Shown one piece after another: positions 1 through 6,458 of a stretch of 8,047 bases of DNA (the stretch's first letter is position 1; each line of letters starts with the position of its first letter). Source of the stretch: Natrinema soli. Lineage in GTDB: Archaea; Halobacteriota; Halobacteria; Halobacteriales; Natrialbaceae. The stretch covers positions 1-8,047 of the forward strand of contig NZ_JAQIVI010000377.1 in NCBI RefSeq assembly GCF_028618695.1, read 5' to 3'. Under the pieces are notes generated by a model, which saw nothing but the letters and a program-made list of their open reading frames with translations, was not told the origin of the DNA and searched no databases. Made by a program: the position numbers and the translations under genes.

Positions 1-1052
1 GGTGCGACGAGCGCACCGCTGGTGAGCGCGAGTTGGCCGCCCGCGGTCGCACCGCCCATCTCGTCCGCGCTGACCAGTGTCGCCATGACGGAGTAGTAGA
101 CGCCGGTGTAGCCGAGCACGAAGAAGCCAAGGACGGCGAACGCGATCGCGGCACCGCGTTCGGTTGTCGTCGACGCGACGACGACGAACATGACGGCGCT
201 GCCCAGCGTCTGGGCGACGAGCAGCGATCCGATCCTGACGCGGGGCTCTCCCGGTAAGACGTCGCTCAGCCAGCCGGTCAGCACGCGCCCGACGCTCCCG
301 AACAGCTGGACGAGCGCGAGGACGACGCCGCCGAACGCGACGGACGCGCCGATGGACTCCTCGACGTAGAGGACCGTGTAGCCGGTGGTCGTGAAGAGGG
401 CCGCCCCGAGAAAGAGGCCGGCGGTCGTCAACACGACGTACGGCCGGTTCGAGAGCAACGCGCCGAAGTCGGGATAGTCGGCCGTCCCGCCACTGCCGTC
501 GCTCGAGTAGCCGACGTAGAACACGACGGCGACGACCGCGCCGACTCCCGCGGCGACGAGAAAGCCGGCTCGGTGGAAGAGCGCTCCCGCGAGACCGGTG
601 ACCAGGAGCGCGCTGATACCGCTCCCCCCGGTGACGCCGACCTGCTTGATCCCCATCGCGAGGTTCTGGCGGCCCGGCTCGATCCGGTCGAAGACCGCCT
701 TGTTCGTCCCGGGGATCGCGGTCCCGTACAGCGATCCGAGGACGAACACCGCCGCGAGCAACAGGGCGTACGTCGGTGCGCCGGCGACCAGGAGACTGCC
801 CGTCGCGAGACCGACGAGACCGACCGTCAGCGTCAGCCGTTCGCCGAACCGATCGGTCAGCGCGCCGAGTGGCAAGAGAAAGACGGCATAGCCGAGAGTG
901 AGGGTGGTGACGACGATTCCGACCGAGAACCGAGAGAGCCCGAACGCGTCCCGGAAGAACGGTGTCGCGGCGAAAATCGTATAATAGCAGATACTTGCGG
1001 CGATCTGCCACATCGTGACGAGCGACACCGTTCGCCAGTACGACCGATCCAT
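1..1052 (-). CDS. MFS transporter, N-terminal 350 residues (runs off left edge)
   Basis: Inner-membrane secondary transporter of the major facilitator superfamily; the substrate cannot be told. The minus strand is open without a stop from the window edge to this start and translates to a very hydrophobic protein starting MDRSYWRTVS. The classic MFS loop 2-3 motif is at residues 63-72 (GALTDRFGER), and its second-half counterpart is near 255-264 (GRVLTGWLSD). A Gly-rich helix at 134-148 (GIKQVGVTGGSG...) fits the TM5 region. About ten membrane segments are visible; the last part lies outside the window. An in-frame ATG eight codons upstream (1076) would add MVSQESAS. I prefer 1052 because a TTTTTTAAAT box sits centred 26-27 nt upstream of it, and the 1076 ATG lies inside that box. 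It is divergent from the TAXI-TRAP genes. Family is confident; subfamily and substrate are unknown. Confidence 0.9.
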   Translation of the reverse strand, partial: MDRSYWRTVSLVTMWQIAASICYYTIFAATPFFRDAFGLSRFSVGIVVTTLTLGYAVFLLPLGALTDRFGERLTLTVGLVGLATGSLLVAGAPTYALLLAAVFVLGSLYGTAIPGTNKAVFDRIEPGRQNLAMGIKQVGVTGGSGISALLVTGLAGALFHRAGFLVAAGVGAVVAVVFYVGYSSDGSGGTADYPDFGALLSNRPYVVLTTAGLFLGAALFTTTGYTVLYVEESIGASVAFGGVVLALVQLFGSVGRVLTGWLSDVLPGEPRVRIGSLLVAQTLGSAVMFVVVASTTTERGAAIAFAVLGFFVLGYTGVYYSVMATLVSADEMGGATAGGQLALTSGALVA

Positions 1053-1074
1053 TGACGCGGATTCTTGGGAAACC

Positions 1075-1084
1075 ATTTAAAAAA
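1075..1084 (-). promoter_or_regulatory. TATA-like box for the MFS gene
   Basis: On the minus strand this reads TTTTTTAAAT, centred 26-27 nt before the ATG at 1052. That is the usual spacing between TATA box and transcription start in haloarchaea, so the transcript would begin at or very near the ATG with almost no leader. No AT-rich box lies at the matching distance upstream of the alternative ATG at 1076. This is inference from spacing; no transcript data are available. Confidence 0.6.
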
Positions 1085-1215
1085 GAGTGCCGTTCTCGCC
1101 GTCTCAGTGCCGTGAAAATGACTGTCCTATCATTAATATATTACTATTTTTAACTGTGCTGGTCATATATTAAATACGTTATTGTATGCTACAGTGCTCT
1201 TAACGCAAGTTATGA

Positions 1216-1248
1216 GATGATTATCATCGCGGAACTTATAATGTATAA
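1216..1248. promoter_or_regulatory. Pair of short palindromes, candidate operator or activator sites
   Basis: GATGAT-T-ATCATC (1216-1228) is a perfect 6-bp inverted repeat around one base. TTATA-ATG-TATAA (1236-1248) is a perfect 5-bp inverted repeat around three bases. Their centres, 1222 and 1242, are 20 bp apart, close to two helical turns, so two dimeric regulators could bind the same face of the DNA. They lie about 45-75 bp upstream of the TATA box nearest the TAXI receptor gene, a plausible position for activator sites. The second palindrome also overlaps a TATA-like sequence, so it may instead be an alternative promoter. AT-rich DNA yields such short palindromes by chance, hence the modest confidence. 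Confidence 0.35.
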
Positions 1249-1288
1249 ATACAGATACTATATGGAATTTTTAGCGCGCAACAACACA

Positions 1289-1296
1289 TTTTTATA
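1289..1296 (+). promoter_or_regulatory. TATA-like box for the TAXI-TRAP operon
   Basis: TTTTTATA, with its TTTATA core at 1291-1296, is centred about 27-29 nt before the ATG at 1322. This predicts a leaderless or nearly leaderless transcript. There is no Shine-Dalgarno-like GGAGG between the box and the ATG, which agrees. A second TATA-like run at 1243-1250 could start a longer transcript with a leader of roughly 45-50 nt. Confidence 0.65.
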
Positions 1297-1321
1297 CTGG
1301 TAATCGAAACGGAAGCTGTGT

Positions 1322-2371
1322 ATGTGTGCTAATACCAATCAAAATAGACGAGACGTGCTGAAGGGCGCTGCGACAGTGGGTGTCATCAGTATGGCCGGAT
1401 GTCTCGGTGGGGACAGCGACACAATCACCGTCACGATCGGCGGGACGTCTTCTGATAGTTCGACGCAAGCAGCGGGGCAGGCGCTCGCTCGCGCCGCACA
1501 GCAACACAGCGACGTCGTCGATATCTCCGTTCAGGTGACGGACGGGTGGACGGCGAACCTTCGCGAGTACGACGACGGGAACATCCCCGCGATGGGCGTC
1601 GACAACAACTCCATTTCGAAGGCGATGAACGACGATGCCCCGTTCGAGGAGAACCCGGTCGACTCGCTCCCTCACCAGGGATTCATGTTCACGTCGCTGC
1701 AGATCCACATGGTCGGCCTCGAGGGCAGCGGTCTCGAATCGACCGCGGACCTGCAAGACGGCGGCTACACGATCTACCCGATCCAGCCCGGCTTTGGGAC
1801 CCGTCTGCTGACGGAAGAAATCCTCAAGGATGCCGGCGTCTGGGAACCGAACGAGATCAACAACGCGGACACCGGCGACATTCCCGGCCAGGTCGAGGAA
1901 GGGAACATTGACGCGCTCTGTCTGTACGGCGCGAACGGCGTCGAACTCTCCGGCTGGTGTCAGAACGTCGACGTCCGTAGTAGCGAGGGGCTCAACCTGC
2001 TCGAGGTCGACGACGACTTCAAGCAGGCGATCGAGGACCACTCCGGTGCGCTGCTCGAGGAGTTCGAACCCTACGGCTACGAGCAGGACGTGACGCAGTA
2101 CACCGATACGGTCACCTCGTGGTCGCTCGCGGCACAGTGGGCGTTCAGTCCCGACATTCCCGCCGAAGCGACCAAAGAGATCGCTCGCCTCTCGAACGAG
2201 CACCACGACACGCTCCGCGAAGCGGACTCGACGACGCTCGAATTTACTCCCGAAGCAATGACGCAGACGGTCATGGAGGGGCTCGAGGTCCACGAAGGGG
2301 TCGCCGAGTTCTTCGAAGAGAACGACGTCTGGGACGACGCCTGGACGCGCGGTGAGGCCTCCGAGGAATAA
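1322..2371 (+). CDS. TAXI family TRAP transporter solute-binding lipoprotein
   Basis: Extracytoplasmic receptor of a tripartite ATP-independent (TRAP) importer of the TAXI class, expected to capture a small organic solute outside the membrane and hand it to the permease encoded next. The 349-residue protein begins with a Tat lipoprotein signal: Arg9-Arg10 followed by DVLKG, a hydrophobic stretch (residues 15-25) and a lipobox MAGC with Cys27 as the lipidated residue. The mature part opens with the TAXI-like segment VTIGGTSSDSSTQAAGQALA (37-56). It continues with a WTANLREYDDGNI stretch (76-88), PGFGTRLLTEEILKDAG (156-172) and a C-terminal helical part beginning FSPDIP (275-280). Cys200 and Cys213 are the only cysteines after the lipobox and could pair. 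It is very acidic, as expected outside a haloarchaeal cell. The start is supported by the TATA spacing. TAXI receptors studied elsewhere include a glutamate binder from Thermus; the ligand here is unknown. Confidence 0.92.
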   Translation: MCANTNQNRRDVLKGAATVGVISMAGCLGGDSDTITVTIGGTSSDSSTQAAGQALARAAQQHSDVVDISVQVTDGWTANLREYDDGNIPAMGVDNNSISKAMNDDAPFEENPVDSLPHQGFMFTSLQIHMVGLEGSGLESTADLQDGGYTIYPIQPGFGTRLLTEEILKDAGVWEPNEINNADTGDIPGQVEEGNIDALCLYGANGVELSGWCQNVDVRSSEGLNLLEVDDDFKQAIEDHSGALLEEFEPYGYEQDVTQYTDTVTSWSLAAQWAFSPDIPAEATKEIARLSNEHHDTLREADSTTLEFTPEAMTQTVMEGLEVHEGVAEFFEENDVWDDAWTRGEASEE

Positions 2372-2413
2372 TTTCCGCCGAATACTCCGATCCCCCATTT
2401 CGATAATTGACAA

Positions 2414-4486
2414 ATGGTAAAAAACGACGAGAGTACTGACGATATCAGAGGCGCCGACCAGTCAGATATCCCAACACCTGCTGACGAGGACATCCTCGAT
2501 ACCAGCGCACCCCTGACGGTTGCCGACGGACTCCGGGGCAAGTTCGAGTTGGCAGTGATCCTCGGATCGATCCCGTTCTGGCTGCTGGTTTTCTGGTTTT
2601 CCAGAACGCAGATGATGGACCGAGGTCGATACGGCATTCTCTTCCTCGGCGGGGTCCTCCTGTTGTACCTGCTGATCGAACTCCCGTACACGATCGAGGA
2701 GAAGAACTGGCTCGAAACGGTGATGCTGACCGCTTCAGGTGGGATAGTATCCGTCGTGACGGTGTATCTGTTCGCCTTCTACACCGACGTGGTCTATACT
2801 CGCGCCGGTCAGGCCTATGACTACGAGATCATACTCGCACTCGCGATTTCGCTGGTGGTGATCTACCTCACGTGGCGATCGTTCGGCATGACATTCCTGA
2901 TCGTCGTGCTCGGCGGTATCGGGTACGGGTTCGCCGGACCGTACCTCTCGGGAACGCTTAGCCACGGTGGGCTCACCATCGAGCGAACACTCCGAATTCT
3001 CGCCATTAGCGGTGACGGTTTCTACGGCTTTCTGACCCAGCTCGTCGCAGCCTGGATCGCGCTCTTCCTGTTATACGCCGGGCTATTGAAGGCATATGGT
3101 GCGTTCGGCCTCATCCTCCGGATCGCCGTTCGATCCGCCAAGTACATCGATTCCGGGATCGCACAGACCGCGGTCCTCGCGAGCGCCATCATCGGATCGG
3201 TCAACGGAAGCCAGACCGCAAACGCGGGCATGACCGGCTCGTTCACGATTCCACTCATGAAAAAGAGCGGCATCAAGCCCGAAACCGCCGGCGGGATCGA
3301 AGCGGTCGCGTCGACATCGGGTCAGGTGCTGCCGCCCGTTATGGGTGCCGGTGCCTTCATCATGGCCTCGCTGATCACCGGCGTCACGTACGGGAACGTC
3401 ATTATTGCCGGTCTCATTCCCGCAGTGATCCTCGTGGTCTCGATCTTCATCGCCGTCCACTACGTCGCGGCTCCCCAGATCAACGATCCCTCGATGAGCG
3501 GTCTGTTCGACGACAAACTGAGTCGGAAAGAGGGGATTCTCGAGTCGACCAAGTACGGCCTGCCGTTGCTCCTACTGGTCTACCAGCTCGGTATCGTCCA
3601 GGTGACGGTGATGACGGCGGCACTACAGACGGCCGTTGCCATGATCGCGCTCGGACTCCTGATTCCACTTATCGACACGGCACTCGAGGGCGGGAGTCTC
3701 GGTGCGACACTGATCCATACCCTCAAACAGACGCTCGAGGGCTTCCGTCAGGGCGTCATCGTGCTCGCACCGATCGCGATCATTCTGGCGGCGATCAACG
3801 GCGTCGTCGATATCCTGATGGCGACCGGTGTCCCGACGGCCATCTCGCTCACGCTCATGGATCTCTCCGGCGGTATTCCCCTCATCGCATTCTTCCTCGC
3901 GATGGTTATCTGTATCCTGCTCGGTCTCGGGATGCCGACGACAGCGTCCTACACCGTCGTCGCGCTGTTGATCGCGCCGACGCTCATCAATCAGTTCCTC
4001 ATCCCGGATCTCGCCGCGCACTACTTCGTCTTCTACGCGGCGATTCTGGCGGGACTGACGCCACCGATCGCGACGTGTGTCGCGGTCGCGACGGGAATCG
4101 CCGGCGGTGATTTTTGGCGGACCTGCGTCGAAGCGATCAAAATCTCCGCGCCGCTGTTCGTTCTCCCCTTTGTGTTCGTCTACCATCCGGCTGTCGTCTC
4201 CGGCGAGTTCTCCGCGGCCTCACTGAGCGCCGGTGCGATCGCGCTTCTGGGTTCTATCGCAATCATTCACGGGATCAACTACCGGTTCACGTTCGATCGC
4301 GGCGCGACGTTCGGCCTCAGGCTCGTCTTCGCCGTGGCCGGTATCGTCGCGATGGTTCACCCGGTACAGATGGTCCAATTCGGTGCGCTCGGGCTCGTCA
4401 TCGTTCTCTATGGCCTTCAGACGACGCTCAAGCGGCCTGAACCGGCCGGGTCGGTCGCCGGTGCCGGTCGCGGCGGCCAGCCCTGA
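2414..4486 (+). CDS. TAXI-TRAP transporter fused permease (DctQ-DctM type)
   Basis: Membrane component of the importer whose receptor is encoded 42 bp upstream. At 690 residues it fits the fused TRAP permeases, in which the small (4-TM) and large (12-TM) subunits are one chain, so no separate small-subunit gene is needed. Residues 1-42 are hydrophilic and acidic. The first hydrophobic group covers about 45-175. The large-subunit part shows both signature re-entrant regions: GSVNGSQTANAGMTGS (261-276) followed by GQVLPPVMGAGAF (303-315), and LGLGMPTTASYT (503-514) followed by ILAGLTPPIATCVAVATG (544-561). Further membrane segments reach about residue 670, and the tail is Gly/Pro-rich. TRAP systems are driven by ion gradients, usually Na+, not by ATP. 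There is no TATA-like box at the expected distance in the 42-bp gap, so co-transcription with the receptor is likely. Start MVKNDEST is the first ATG in this frame after the receptor stop. Confidence 0.93.
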   Translation: MVKNDESTDDIRGADQSDIPTPADEDILDTSAPLTVADGLRGKFELAVILGSIPFWLLVFWFSRTQMMDRGRYGILFLGGVLLLYLLIELPYTIEEKNWLETVMLTASGGIVSVVTVYLFAFYTDVVYTRAGQAYDYEIILALAISLVVIYLTWRSFGMTFLIVVLGGIGYGFAGPYLSGTLSHGGLTIERTLRILAISGDGFYGFLTQLVAAWIALFLLYAGLLKAYGAFGLILRIAVRSAKYIDSGIAQTAVLASAIIGSVNGSQTANAGMTGSFTIPLMKKSGIKPETAGGIEAVASTSGQVLPPVMGAGAFIMASLITGVTYGNVIIAGLIPAVILVVSIFIAVHYVAAPQINDPSMSGLFDDKLSRKEGILESTKYGLPLLLLVYQLGIVQVTVMTAALQTAVAMIALGLLIPLIDTALEGGSLGATLIHTLKQTLEGFRQGVIVLAPIAIILAAINGVVDILMATGVPTAISLTLMDLSGGIPLIAFFLAMVICILLGLGMPTTASYTVVALLIAPTLINQFLIPDLAAHYFVFYAAILAGLTPPIATCVAVATGIAGGDFWRTCVEAIKISAPLFVLPFVFVYHPAVVSGEFSAASLSAGAIALLGSIAIIHGINYRFTFDRGATFGLRLVFAVAGIVAMVHPVQMVQFGALGLVIVLYGLQTTLKRPEPAGSVAGAGRGGQP

Positions 4487-4497
4487 CCGAATTCGGT
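4486..4497. repeat. 12-bp perfect palindrome overlapping the permease stop codon
   Basis: ACCGAATTCGGT is its own reverse complement and starts on the last base of the TGA stop codon. As RNA it could form only a very tight stem, so it is more likely a protein-binding palindrome or chance than a terminator. It lies about 20 bp before the stronger hairpin at 4518-4541. Confidence 0.4.
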
Positions 4498-4517
4498 GAG
4501 CTGTCCCGTACGAGGCC

Positions 4518-4541
4518 ATTTCGACCCGTTCTAGTCGAAAT
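4518..4541 (+). terminator. Hairpin after the TAXI-TRAP operon
   Basis: Perfect 8-bp inverted repeat, ATTTCGAC and GTCGAAAT, around an 8-nt loop, 31 nt after the permease stop. It is followed by CGTTTCCCC, which has only a short T run. Archaeal termination depends mainly on T-rich tracts, so the hairpin may instead protect the mRNA 3' end or limit read-through into citrate synthase. The inverted repeat itself is certain; the function is inferred. Confidence 0.5.
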
Positions 4542-4731
4542 CGTTTCCCCGCCATTCCGGCATCGCGACGGGATCGGTATTCAATCGAGGTTCACGAACG
4601 ACAATTACAGTACTCCGTCCGGATATCGACTGACTGTCCGTTCGTTCGATCACGAAACAAGCATTCGTCTGTAGTCGTAAAACCGGCAAAATATGTACAA
4701 TCGATGTGCCGACCGCCGTCACCCGATAAAC

Positions 4732-4742
4732 GATAATACTTT
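4732..4742 (+). promoter_or_regulatory. TATA-like box for citrate synthase
   Basis: GATAATACTTT lies 27-37 nt before the ATG at 4769. With the usual 25-30 nt to the transcription start, the mRNA would have a leader of about 0-8 nt. No Shine-Dalgarno-like sequence precedes the ATG. A weaker AT-rich run at 4687-4698 (AAAATATGTAC) could be a second promoter. An own promoter plus the hairpin at 4518-4541 separates this gene from the TRAP genes. Confidence 0.5.
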
Positions 4743-4768
4743 TCCATTGGGGTCCGAAATCCCTGAGT

Positions 4769-5917
4769 ATGTCTGACGACCTCAAGAAAGGGCTCGAGGG
4801 TGTGTTGGTCGCCGAATCGGGACTCAGTTCGATCGACGGCGACGTCGGTCGACTGATCTACCGCGGCTACACGATCGAGGACCTCGCTCGCGGCGCGAGC
4901 TACGAGGAAGTGCTCTACCTGCTCTGGAACGGTCACCTGCCGTCCGAGGACGAGCTCGAGCCGTTTACGGCCGCACTCATGGACGAACGCGAGGTCGACG
5001 ACGACGTCCTCGCGACGATGGAGAAGCTCGCCGCGGCCGACGAGCAGCCCATGGCCGCGTTGCGGACTGCGGTTTCGATGTTCTCGGCCTACGAACCCGA
5101 AGCCGAGGCCGACCCCGACGATCTCGATGCGACGCTTCGGAAGGGGCGTCGCATCACGGCCAAGATCCCGACCGCGCTCGCGGCCTTCGAGCGCTATCGC
5201 CTCGGCGAGGAACCCGTCGACCCCGACCCCGATCTGGGCCTCGCCGCGAACTTCCTCTACATGCTGACCGGCGAGGTGCCGGACGACATCGCCGCCGAGA
5301 CGTTCGATCAGGCGCTCATCCTCCACGCGGATCACGGCCTGAACGCCTCGACGTTCACCTCGATGGTCATCGGCTCGACGATGGCCGACATCTACAGCGC
5401 CGTCACCGGCGGTATTAGTGCCCTCTCCGGGCCGCTCCACGGCGGCGCGAATCAGGACGTCATGGAAGTCCTCATCGAGATCGACGAGAGCGACCTCGAC
5501 CACCGCGAGTGGGTCGAACAGGCCACCGAGCAGGGCCGGCGCATTCCCGGGTTCGGCCACCGCGTCTACAACGTCAAGGACCCTCGCGCGAAGATCCTCC
5601 AGGAACGCAGCGAGGAACTCGCCGAAAACGGCGAGGACAAGTGGTACAACTACACCACCACCATCGAACAGTACCTCACCGACGAGAAGGGGCTCGGCGA
5701 GAAGGGGATCGCCCCGAACGTCGACTTCTACTCCGGTTCCGTCTACTACCAGCTCGGCATCCCGATCGACATGTACACCCCCATCTTCGCCATGAGCCGC
5801 GCCGGCGGCTGGATCGCCCACGTCCTCGAGTATCAGGAGGACAACCGACTCATTCGCCCGCGCGCCCGCTACACCGGGCCGCAGGATCAGGAGTTCGTCC
5901 CGCTCGAAGAGCGATAA
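4769..5917 (+). CDS. citZ: Citrate synthase
   Basis: Condenses acetyl-CoA with oxaloacetate to citrate and CoA, the entry step of the TCA cycle; cytoplasmic, normally a dimer in archaea. The 382-residue length is typical of the short archaeal and Gram-positive type. Conserved features run in order: GLEGVLVAESGLSSIDGD (8-25), the substrate-binding HADHGLNAST (186-195), the catalytic His224 in SGPLHGGANQ (220-229), the signature GFGHRVYNVKDPR (261-273) with catalytic His264, catalytic Asp319 in NVDFYSG (317-323), and substrate-contacting arginines expected at SRAGGW (343-348) and RPRARY (363-368). All key residues are present, so the enzyme should be active. It is strongly acidic. A TATA-like box upstream and a 282-bp gap to the permease suggest a single-gene transcript. 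The same gene is often called gltA. A 2-methylcitrate synthase is the main alternative for this family, but nothing nearby suggests propionate metabolism. Confidence 0.96.
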   Translation: MSDDLKKGLEGVLVAESGLSSIDGDVGRLIYRGYTIEDLARGASYEEVLYLLWNGHLPSEDELEPFTAALMDEREVDDDVLATMEKLAAADEQPMAALRTAVSMFSAYEPEAEADPDDLDATLRKGRRITAKIPTALAAFERYRLGEEPVDPDPDLGLAANFLYMLTGEVPDDIAAETFDQALILHADHGLNASTFTSMVIGSTMADIYSAVTGGISALSGPLHGGANQDVMEVLIEIDESDLDHREWVEQATEQGRRIPGFGHRVYNVKDPRAKILQERSEELAENGEDKWYNYTTTIEQYLTDEKGLGEKGIAPNVDFYSGSVYYQLGIPIDMYTPIFAMSRAGGWIAHVLEYQEDNRLIRPRARYTGPQDQEFVPLEER

Positions 5918-5918
5918 C

Positions 5919-5931
5919 CCGCGACTCGCGG
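5919..5931 (+). terminator. Short GC hairpin just after citrate synthase
   Basis: CCGCG-ACT-CGCGG forms a 5-bp stem with a 3-nt loop, starting two bases after the stop codon. No T-rich tract follows directly; the nearest short one, ATTTTCG, is about 60 bp further on. It could be an mRNA 3'-end structure. Weak candidate. Confidence 0.25.
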
Positions 5932-6107
5932 TTCCCGGGCATCGTTCGGTACCGGCGCTCCTCGAGCCGTCACCGCCGTCTCTTCACGCTCATTTTCGCG
6001 GCTTCACTCGGAGCTCGCTTCGATCACAGTCACTCGGGCCGCACAGATGCGTCTCGATCACTGCATCCGAATCTGTAGTTCTCCTCTCGAGCATCGATAG
6101 CCAGGTG

Positions 6108-6135
6108 GAAACGATCTCGAGACGGCATTCGTTTC
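6108..6135. repeat. Inverted repeat in the gap after citrate synthase
   Basis: Arms GAAACGA (6108-6114) and TCGTTTC (6129-6135) match perfectly around a 14-nt spacer that starts with the 8-bp palindrome TCTCGAGA (6115-6122). It might be a regulatory site or an RNA structure. No gene start lies close enough on either strand to decide. Confidence 0.35.
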
Positions 6136-6447
6136 GATCGGTTGGGTGTGATAGTCAGACGCTAAACACTGTCTAAGCGAATGTAATTCGGGCAAATCCG
6201 TGGGTAGCGTGTAAACGGTGACTGTCCTTATTCAGCTTGTACACGGTCTGACGAGCCGTATGAGAGGACGAATTGAGAGTGTGAGGCCGTCTCTCCCCCT
6301 GATCATGTCCGACGTAGCAGCGTATTCGCTCTATTCGGGCACGCAGACGCGAAACTGCGGCAAACCGGAGTTCGTACTGAACGTGAACGCGTCCGTCGGT
6401 CAGCGGCCCGTTCACTCGAATCGAGAACCCACGAACGAAACGGATTC

Positions 6448-6451
6448 GAGG
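6448..6451 (+). promoter_or_regulatory. Shine-Dalgarno-like GAGG before the acyltransferase gene
   Basis: GAGG ends 7 nt before the ATG at 6459, good spacing for ribosome binding. Unlike the MFS, TAXI and citrate synthase genes, this start has no TATA-like box about 27 nt upstream (the bases there read CGAACGAAACGG), so a transcript with a leader is more likely. The frame upstream has no other ATG, GTG or TTG before a stop at 6384, which fixes the start. Confidence 0.45.
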
Positions 6452-6458
6452 CCGAATA

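Larger units (their letters stand above)
1053..1321. promoter_or_regulatory. AT-rich divergent control region between MFS and TAXI-TRAP genes
   Basis: Non-coding stretch separating two divergent transporter genes. By hand count, positions 1121-1300 hold 55 G or C in 180 (about 31%), far below the flanking genes. It contains TATA-like boxes for both outward genes, a second plus-strand TATA-like box at 1243-1250 (TATAAATA is at 1244-1251 in the same run), and the palindromes TAATATATTA (1134-1143), GATGATTATCATC (1216-1228) and TTATA-ATG-TATAA (1236-1248). The octamer ATATATTA occurs at 1136-1143 and 1165-1172. I see no ORF with a recognisable product. A shared, regulated divergent promoter is likely, but no regulator gene is present in the window. 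Confidence 0.65.
5918..6458. other. 541-bp stretch without a recognisable gene
   Basis: I find no protein I recognise on either strand, no tRNA or rRNA, and no transposase remnant. Open frames here are short and have no recognisable domain or start signal; the longest, on the minus strand, overlaps the acyltransferase gene. It holds the small hairpin at 5919-5931 and a longer inverted repeat at 6108-6135, GAAACGA and TCGTTTC around 14 nt that begin with the palindrome TCTCGAGA. For a GC-rich haloarchaeal genome this is a long gap and may hold a decayed gene or an untranslated RNA, but the sequence alone does not show which. Confidence 0.5.

Noticed and set aside
573..1055. 160-codon plus-strand frame opposite the MFS gene
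   Set aside because: It is low-complexity, rich in Arg, Glu and Asp, as expected from the complement of a membrane protein gene. The minus strand shows MFS motifs.
2060..2075. GTTCGAACC, which resembles a tRNA T-loop
   Set aside because: It lies inside the receptor coding sequence, and no acceptor stem or anticodon arm can be drawn around it.
1292..2413. 373-codon open frame antisense to the TAXI receptor
   Set aside because: Composition is typical of an antisense shadow, with no recognisable domain, and it covers a clear receptor gene and its promoter.
4531..4785. 84-codon minus-strand frame across the citrate synthase promoter
   Set aside because: It overlaps the citrate synthase start and TATA-like box, and the product matches nothing I know.
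4592..5821. 409-codon open frame antisense to citrate synthase
   Set aside because: It is a shadow of a GC-rich, acidic coding sequence: runs of Asp, Val, Arg and Gly arise from reading Glu/Asp codons backwards. The opposite strand is an unmistakable citrate synthase.
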